This document shows, in pieces, positions 33,514-41,707 of a stretch of 41,707 nucleotides of DNA. A program made the position numbers and the translations under genes. How positions within the stretch are numbered: position 1 is the first letter of the stretch; every line of letters starts with the position of its first letter. Source of the stretch: Lachnospiraceae bacterium (lineage in GTDB: Bacteria; Bacillota; Clostridia; Lachnospirales; Lachnospiraceae); contig JAILEN010000028.1 in NCBI GenBank assembly GCA_024687655.1, forward strand, positions 1-41,707, in the 5' to 3' direction. The notes under the pieces were generated by a model. The model was not told the DNA's origin. It saw only the letters and a list, made by a program, of their open reading frames with translations, and searched no databases.

Positions 33514-34559
33514 AAACTGATATAATAAGGATCGATCCGGAAAACATAGATGCCGCAGCCATGGAACGGGCGGCAGGGTATATCAGGAAAAAGGAGCTGG
33601 TGGCCTTTCCCACGGAGACAGTGTACGGACTGGGTGGTGATGCCATGGACACCGGTGCATCCAAAAGGATATATTCGGCAAAGGGCAGGCCCTCAGACAA
33701 TCCGCTGATCATCCATATAGCACAGACGGAGAGTCTATATGATATCGGGACGGATATTCCGGAGGCAGCCTTTGATCTGGCCGGGGCGTTTTGGCCCGGT
33801 CCCATGACTCTTATCATAAAAAAGAAAGCCGGGGTCCCTTATGAGACCACGGGAGGATTGGATACCGTGGCAGTGAGGCTTCCCTCGCACCCCATAGCCA
33901 GGGAGCTCATTAAAAAAAGCGGATGCTTCATTGCAGCTCCATCAGCCAACACCAGCGGCAGACCCTCACCCACAAAGGCATCTCACGTTATTGAGGACAT
34001 GGATGGTCGCATTGCCTGCATTATAGACGGAGGGACCGTGGAGATCGGACTGGAGTCCACCATCATAGACCTGACTGAGGACATTCCCACAATTTTACGT
34101 CCCGGAGCCATCACTTTGGCACAGGTTAAAAGTGTTACAGGTGAGGCGAGGATGGATCCGGGACTGGTAAAGGAAGACGAGACCACACGCCCCAAAGCAC
34201 CGGGGATGAGATACAGACACTATGCTCCCCGGGGAGAGCTTACAATAGTAGAGGGCGAGAGGCAGGCTGTGATAAGCAGGATACAAAAGCTGTGTGAGGA
34301 AAGCAAAAACGCAGGGCACAGGACTGCCGTCATCTCCAGCACCGAGAGTGCAAAGAATTATGAGGGTTACCGGGTCTTTGATATAGGGGCCCTAAGCCAC
34401 GAGGAAGAGATCGCTCACAACCTCTATGACATCCTCAGAAAGCTGGATGAAGAAGACATAGAGCAGATCTATTCGGAGTCCTTTGATACTCCAAATGTGG
34501 GGACGGCCATTATGAACCGGCTTCTCAAGGCAGCAGGACACAGACTTATCAGAGTGTAA
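33510..34559 (+). CDS. tsaC: Threonylcarbamoyl-AMP synthase Sua5/TsaC (YrdC plus Sua5 domain)
   Basis: Makes threonylcarbamoyl-AMP from threonine, bicarbonate and ATP for t6A37 in ANN-decoding tRNAs. The ORF track start at 33453 lies within the GH18 gene; the ATG at 33510 overlaps that stop and yields 349 residues, typical of the long Sua5 form (B. subtilis YwlC). The YrdC part (1-200) has KGRPSDNPLIIHIA and SANTSGRPSPT, and the Sua5 domain (about 220-349) follows a linker with PGMRYRHYAP. There is no good Shine-Dalgarno sequence, so it probably relies on coupling. Confidence 0.95.
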   Translation: MKTDIIRIDPENIDAAAMERAAGYIRKKELVAFPTETVYGLGGDAMDTGASKRIYSAKGRPSDNPLIIHIAQTESLYDIGTDIPEAAFDLAGAFWPGPMTLIIKKKAGVPYETTGGLDTVAVRLPSHPIARELIKKSGCFIAAPSANTSGRPSPTKASHVIEDMDGRIACIIDGGTVEIGLESTIIDLTEDIPTILRPGAITLAQVKSVTGEARMDPGLVKEDETTRPKAPGMRYRHYAPRGELTIVEGERQAVISRIQKLCEESKNAGHRTAVISSTESAKNYEGYRVFDIGALSHEEEIAHNLYDILRKLDEEDIEQIYSESFDTPNVGTAIMNRLLKAAGHRLIRV

Positions 34560-34621
34560 AATACAATTTTATACAAAACTTACAGTTTTTTTAATAATAT
34601 GATAGACTTTTTGGTTGAAAA

Positions 34622-35089
34622 ATGAGAAAATACAAACGTGTGATATTTGCCGAGGGTAATGGGATCACCCGGGCACCCATGGCGGCAGAGATTTTTAAAA
34701 GCATATACAGCGGCGATGCGGAGATTTTATCCCGGGGGATCATAGTTCAGTTTTCCGAGCCCCTTAATCAAAAGGCACAGGCTGTGATGATCAGTAACGG
34801 TATAGATCTTACTGATTTTGAGTCCCAAAAGCTGGTGGCTTCGGACATTACCCTGGATACCATAGTTTTTACCATGGAGGCATCATCGCTTAAAAAGATC
34901 CTTGAGAGTATAGATACTGCCAATGAGGAGAATACATTCCTACTCACGGATTTTGTGGGAGAGGAGCTTCCCATCATGAATCCCTTTGGCGGGACTCTCC
35001 AGACCTACGGAATATGCTTCGAGATGCTTAAGACCACACTTAAAAAGCTTAATGACAGGCTTTGTGAGGATGATACCAAGGAGGCTTAG
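34622..35089 (+). CDS. Low-molecular-weight phosphatase homologue with degenerate active site
   Basis: This 155-residue protein aligns along its length with LMW protein phosphatases (YwlE, arginine phosphatase, also lies downstream of ywlC in B. subtilis). The P-loop, normally VCxGNxCRSPMAE, reads FAEGNGITRAPMAAE: the nucleophilic Cys becomes Glu11 while Arg17 and PMA remain. The general acid Asp of the DP motif is Asn120 (PIMNPFGG). Catalysis by the normal route is therefore not expected; it may bind a phosphoprotein or have a new role. The frame is intact and codon use like its neighbours, so it is not an obvious pseudogene. The leader has no clear ribosome site. Confidence 0.8.
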   Translation: MRKYKRVIFAEGNGITRAPMAAEIFKSIYSGDAEILSRGIIVQFSEPLNQKAQAVMISNGIDLTDFESQKLVASDITLDTIVFTMEASSLKKILESIDTANEENTFLLTDFVGEELPIMNPFGGTLQTYGICFEMLKTTLKKLNDRLCEDDTKEA

Positions 35090-35575
35090 GTGAGCGAAAA
35101 AAGAGAAGACTATTTAAGCTGGGATGAATACTTTATGGGCATTGCCTTTTTATCCGGCATGCGCTCAAAGGATCCCCACACTCAGGTGGGAGCCTGCATA
35201 GTGAGCCAGGACAACAAGATCCTGTCCATGGGCTATAACGGCTTTCCTCTGGGATGCTCGGATGATGAGTTTCCATGGAACCGGGACGGCGACCCCCTGG
35301 ACAATAAATACTTTTACACCACCCACAGTGAGCTCAACGCCATTTTAAACTACAGAGGCGGATCACTGGAGGGAGCCAAGTTGTATGTATCACTGTTTCC
35401 CTGCAACGAATGTGCCAAGGCCATCATACAGTCGGGGATCAAGGAGATCATTTACGACAGTGACAAGTACGAGCATACTCCCAGCGTCATAGCTTCCAAG
35501 AGGATGCTTGATGCTGCCGGGGTGACCTTCAAGAAATACGAGCATACCGGACGCACCATTACCATGGACGTATGA
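35090..35575 (+). CDS. dCMP deaminase (zinc, ComEB-like)
   Basis: Converts dCMP to dUMP for thymidylate synthesis. The 161-residue protein has zinc ligand and base in THSELNAI (His and catalytic Glu, about residue 83) and the PCNECAKAI pair of cysteines (about 104-107), together with DPHTQVGACIV near 29 and MGYNGFP. The GTG at 35090 follows the previous stop directly and is preceded by AAGGAGG five bases upstream. It overlaps the next gene by ATGA. Placement in front of the ATP synthase genes is seen in relatives (from memory). Confidence 0.93.
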   Translation: MSEKREDYLSWDEYFMGIAFLSGMRSKDPHTQVGACIVSQDNKILSMGYNGFPLGCSDDEFPWNRDGDPLDNKYFYTTHSELNAILNYRGGSLEGAKLYVSLFPCNECAKAIIQSGIKEIIYDSDKYEHTPSVIASKRMLDAAGVTFKKYEHTGRTITMDV

Positions 35576-35814
35576 GAAAAAACAGAGAAGTATTTGAAAT
35601 GCTCACCCTCATCATGCAGTTGGGAATATCCATGCTGGTGCCCATCATGATGTGTACCCTGATCGGGGTGTGGCTCGGAAAAAGGGCTGAGTCCAACGTC
35701 ATCCCCGTGGTGGGATTCGTGATCGGTGCAGTGGCGGGCCTTGAATCGGTTTATAAGATAGTAAAAAAATATATCGATAAAAAGGATGATAAAAGCATTA
35801 AAAAGGATGAATGA
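35572..35814 (+). CDS. AtpZ/AtpI-family small membrane protein
   Basis: Eighty residues with two membrane helices (LTLIMQLGISMLVPIMMCTLIGVWLG and IPVVGFVIGAVAGLESVYKIVKKY), the layout of AtpZ, which helps ATP synthase assembly or magnesium/calcium transport. The C-terminus is highly charged (IDKKDDKSIKKDE). It starts in the dCMP deaminase stop (ATGA) and its end overlaps the next gene. Position at the head of the atp operon supports the assignment. Confidence 0.85.
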   Translation: MRKNREVFEMLTLIMQLGISMLVPIMMCTLIGVWLGKRAESNVIPVVGFVIGAVAGLESVYKIVKKYIDKKDDKSIKKDE

Positions 35815-36217
35815 AGCCCTGCCGGGGTTACTTTTGGGGATACTGATCTTCGGGATCGCAGAGGAGCTCATCGGCGTATGGTTCGTGGCTGACAAGCTGC
35901 GGTTTACCACAGGGGTTTTGATTGGGATTGGCTGTGCCGCAGGCATGGGCATCCACATAGCATGGATACTGGAGGAGTCAGTCAGGTTTGAGGGCACCGC
36001 CACCAAAAAGATGGCGTTTTTCTCGGCTCTCAGGTATGTATGCGTGGTTCTTGTATTTTTTGCCATGGTATATTTCAAACTGGGCAATTTCTATGCGGCT
36101 TTCATTGGGGTACTTAGCCTCAAGGCCAGTGCATATGCCCAGCCCATGCTGAAAAGATTATTAAATAAGGACTCTTCGGGCATGCGCCCTTTCGATGACG
36201 GAAATATACAGACTTAG
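35786..36217 (+). CDS. atpI: AtpI-like ATP synthase subunit I
   Basis: Hydrophobic protein of 143 residues with about four helices (LPGLLLGILIFGIAEEL, VLIGIGCAAGMGIHIAWIL, LRYVCVVLVFFAMVYF, FYAAFIGVLSL), matching the ATP synthase I family that chaperones c-ring assembly. It overlaps the upstream gene by 29 bases if the ATG at 35786 is used, or 8 bases with the ATG at 35807 (MNEALPG); neither start has a convincing ribosome site. The 44-base gap to atpB holds only the atpB ribosome site. Confidence 0.85.
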   Translation: MIKALKRMNEALPGLLLGILIFGIAEELIGVWFVADKLRFTTGVLIGIGCAAGMGIHIAWILEESVRFEGTATKKMAFFSALRYVCVVLVFFAMVYFKLGNFYAAFIGVLSLKASAYAQPMLKRLLNKDSSGMRPFDDGNIQT

Positions 36218-36261
36218 GAAGTGCAGATCTACGATTCCTGGAAATAAGAGGAGGTGATAGA

Positions 36262-37032
36262 GTGGGAAATGTGGTAGTGATGTCATCCATGCCATCCGCT
36301 GATGACATTGACTTTATGATACATGGACTGTTCAAGTACAAGTACTTTGGTCATGAAGTCTGGATCACCACATCGCATGTGTGTATTCTGATCGTTATGC
36401 TGGCACTCATAATCTTTGCGCTCATTGTGAACCGCAAGATGAAAAAGGCAACGGAGGTGCCGGATGATTTTCAGAATGTGATCGAGGTCATAGTGGAGTT
36501 TTTGGATAGCATCGTGGAAGGAGCGATGGGATGGAGCGCTCCGAAGTTTCGGAATTATATAGGTACCCTGTTTTTATTCATACTGGTATCCAATATTTCC
36601 GGCATCTTCGGCCTGCGGCCCCCCACGGCAGATTATGGGACGACACTGGCCCTGGCTCTTATTACGTTTACACTGATACATTTCAATCAGTTTAGGCACA
36701 ATTCCCTTAAGAGCATCTGGGTGGATATGTGTTCACCTCTGCCACCCTGGCTTCCGATCTGGTTCCCCATCAACCTTATCAGCGAGATAGCGGTACCCAT
36801 TTCCATGAGTCTGCGTCTTTTCGCCAATGTGTTGTCGGGCACCATCATCATGGCACTGGTATACGGACTCCTCAAGTCCATCGCCTATGTCTGGCCCGCA
36901 GTACTTCATGTGTACTTCGACCTTTTCTCGGGAGCCATTCAGACATACGTTTTCTGTATGCTGACCATGACATACATCGCACAGCAGATGGGAGATCCCC
37001 CTCCTGCAGTAGCGGAAAAAACAACAAAGTAA
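36262..37032 (+). CDS. atpB: ATP synthase subunit a
   Basis: Stator subunit that forms the ion half-channels against the c ring. The 256-residue protein begins at GTG 36262, chosen because AGGAGGTGAT, a nearly full anti-16S match, ends a few bases upstream. Family features are the run of membrane helices and the essential arginine in PISMSLRLFANVLSG, and the last helix with SGAIQTYVFCMLTMTYI. The gap downstream to atpE (142 bases) carries three hairpins. Confidence 0.96.
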   Translation: MGNVVVMSSMPSADDIDFMIHGLFKYKYFGHEVWITTSHVCILIVMLALIIFALIVNRKMKKATEVPDDFQNVIEVIVEFLDSIVEGAMGWSAPKFRNYIGTLFLFILVSNISGIFGLRPPTADYGTTLALALITFTLIHFNQFRHNSLKSIWVDMCSPLPPWLPIWFPINLISEIAVPISMSLRLFANVLSGTIIMALVYGLLKSIAYVWPAVLHVYFDLFSGAIQTYVFCMLTMTYIAQQMGDPPPAVAEKTTK

Positions 37033-37035
37033 CAA

Positions 37036-37146
37036 AAACGCATTTCATGCGTTTATGTTAAACAAGGATGCACACGACACGGCACGGAAAGCCGCCTTCA
37101 GCGGCTCCGTGTCGGCGCAACAGAAAATGAGTCCATTCATTTTCTG
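37036..37146 (+). other. Three successive hairpins between atpB and atpE
   Basis: Stem 1: AAACGCAT/ATGCGTTT with loop TTC (37036-37054). Stem 2: CGACACGG/CCGTGTCG enclosing AGCCGC/GCGGCT (37075-37114). Stem 3: CAGAAAATGA/TCATTTTCTG with loop GTCCAT (37121-37146). None is followed by a good T tract on the plus strand. They probably act on mRNA processing or stability so that the many-copy c subunit is made in excess. Confidence 0.7.
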
Positions 37147-37147
37147 A

Positions 37148-37432
<285 letters not shown>

Positions 37433-37446
37433 AAAAGGAGTTTTAG

Positions 37447-37965
37447 ATGGAAAGATTATTTAATCTTGACATTCAGCTTCTTGCAGACGCAACGCTTCTG
37501 ATAATAGCCGTTCCCTTCCTGTTCATCCTGCTTTCGTACCTTTTGTTCAATCCGGTACGTCAGTTCATGAACGATCGTAAGAACCGCATCGCCAACAACA
37601 TCAGCGATGCCATTGAGGACAGGGAAGAGGCAGAAAAGCTCAAGGAAGAATACGAAAAGAAGCTGAAGGATATCGACAAGGAAGCGGAAAAGATCCTTGC
37701 AGAGGCGAGGTCCAAGGCGCTTTCCAATGAAAACAGGATAATCAGTGATGCCAAGGAGGAAGCAGCAGCCATCATCGCAAAGGCCAGAGAGGATGCAAGA
37801 CTCGAGGCCAAGGCTGTGGAGGATGAGATGAAGCAGCAGATGATCGCCGTAGCGGCACTCATGGCACAAAAGGTAGTGACCAAGAACATCGACACTACCA
37901 TTCAGGCGTCGCTTGTGGATGACACATTAAAGGAAATGGGTGGTTTTTCATGGCAAAGCAGGTAG
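37447..37965 (+). CDS. atpF: ATP synthase subunit b
   Basis: Peripheral stalk subunit of 172 residues. One N-terminal membrane helix (LLIIAVPFLFILLSYLLF) is followed by a long charged helix from about residue 40 to 150 (EEAEKLKEEYEKKLKDIDKEAEKI), as in bacterial b subunits. AAGGAG precedes the ATG. It overlaps atpH by 16 bases. Confidence 0.95.
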   Translation: MERLFNLDIQLLADATLLIIAVPFLFILLSYLLFNPVRQFMNDRKNRIANNISDAIEDREEAEKLKEEYEKKLKDIDKEAEKILAEARSKALSNENRIISDAKEEAAAIIAKAREDARLEAKAVEDEMKQQMIAVAALMAQKVVTKNIDTTIQASLVDDTLKEMGGFSWQSR

Positions 37966-38489
37966 AGACCGTATATGGCGATGCACTGTTTGAGCTGTCC
38001 ATGGAACAGGATAAGGTGGATGTCTTTTACGATGAGGTCAGATTTCTGATAGAGGTACTTGATGATAACAAGGACTTCATGGCAATGATGACACATCCCC
38101 AGATCCCTCAGGATGAAAAGCTTCAGACGGTTGACGCCATATTCAAGGGTAAGATCTCGGATGAGATGATCGGCCTGATGCGTATGATCGTGGAAAAAGG
38201 ACATTTTTCCGATATACGAGCTGTTTTTTCATATTTTGTCGGCAGGGTCAAGGAATACAAGAACATAGGCGTGGCCCATGTGTCCACTCCCATGGAATTG
38301 ACCGCAGACGAAAAGGACAGGATCGAAAAAAGACTTTTGGAGACCACAGATTACAAGTCCTTTGAGATGGATTATAAGGTGGATGAGGGACTCATCGGCG
38401 GCATGGTGATCCGCATAGGAGACCGTGTGGTGGATTCCTCCATCAGGACCAAGCTTTACAATCTGTCAAGAGAACTAAGTCGCGCATAG
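37950..38489 (+). CDS. atpH: ATP synthase subunit delta
   Basis: Stalk subunit of 179 residues linking F1 to subunit b. The N-terminal helical domain starts MAKQVETVYGDALFELSMEQDK, and the C-terminal part has the family segment DEGLIGGMVIRIGDRVVDSSIRTKLYNLSREL. It starts inside atpF, so it is coupled to it. Confidence 0.95.
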   Translation: MAKQVETVYGDALFELSMEQDKVDVFYDEVRFLIEVLDDNKDFMAMMTHPQIPQDEKLQTVDAIFKGKISDEMIGLMRMIVEKGHFSDIRAVFSYFVGRVKEYKNIGVAHVSTPMELTADEKDRIEKRLLETTDYKSFEMDYKVDEGLIGGMVIRIGDRVVDSSIRTKLYNLSRELSRA

Positions 38490-38516
38490 GCAATCAGTTT
38501 TATAGGAAGAAGGTGA

Positions 38517-40034
<1,518 letters not shown>

Positions 40035-40052
40035 GAAAGGCGGTAACGCAAT

Positions 40053-41707
<1,655 letters not shown>

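Noticed and set aside
37075-37114. Hairpin 2 in the atpB-atpE gap as an intrinsic terminator
   Set aside because: It is GC-rich and stable but is followed by GCGCAACAG rather than a T tract, and the operon clearly continues.

Overview
The window is the replication-origin region of a moderate-GC anaerobic Firmicute. It is most likely a Lachnospiraceae-type bacterium of rumen or gut, close to Butyrivibrio or Pseudobutyrivibrio. That placement is an inference from gene order, gene families and TTATCAACA-type DnaA boxes; I could not run a similarity search.

Left arm (46-7490, minus strand): a small coiled-coil protein of unknown function, then rsmG, mnmG, mnmE, jag (khpB), yidC, yidD, rnpA and rpmH. 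These diverge from the origin. rpmH and rnpA are too short or too extended in the ORF track and are redefined here.

Origin (about 7500-9480, plus strand onward): two clusters of DnaA boxes flank dnaA, one upstream and one between dnaA and dnaN. They are followed by dnaN, a small S4-domain gene, recF, gyrB and gyrA, with tight overlaps from dnaN to gyrB.

Middle (16.5-29.7 kb): two-subunit class I fumarate hydratase (beta before alpha), a PfkB sugar kinase, an Fe-S aldo/keto reductase behind a MerR-type promoter, tRNA-Ser(GCU) and tRNA-Cys(GCA), plsY, a secreted GH5 endoglucanase, a secreted PPC-like protein, a gamma-carbonic anhydrase, an orphan MsmK/UgpC-type ABC ATPase, a PucR-type regulator, and the conserved gdpP-rplI-dnaB block. 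Short hairpin repeats of the GTCATCCTGAGCG...AAGGATCT type sit in several gaps.

Right part (29.7-41.7 kb): a tiny 2[4Fe-4S] ferredoxin, a DUF1858 redox protein, mecA, a gene-free stretch of about 670 bases that looks like a separate structured-RNA transcription unit, a membrane-anchored SH3-GH18 hydrolase, sua5 (tsaC), a low-molecular-weight phosphatase homologue lacking its catalytic residues, a dCMP deaminase, and the ATP synthase operon (atpZ-, atpI-like, atpB, E, F, H, A, G and the first 260 codons of atpD). The c subunit carries the Na+-binding signature.

Most of the window is ordinary core genome. I see no CRISPR array, transposase, prophage or defence island. The best leads are the putative noncoding RNA at 31.3-31.7 kb, the catalytically dead phosphatase homologue, the covarying hairpin repeats, the possible leaderless mnmE promoter inside a terminator loop, and the triple-hairpin gap between atpB and atpE.
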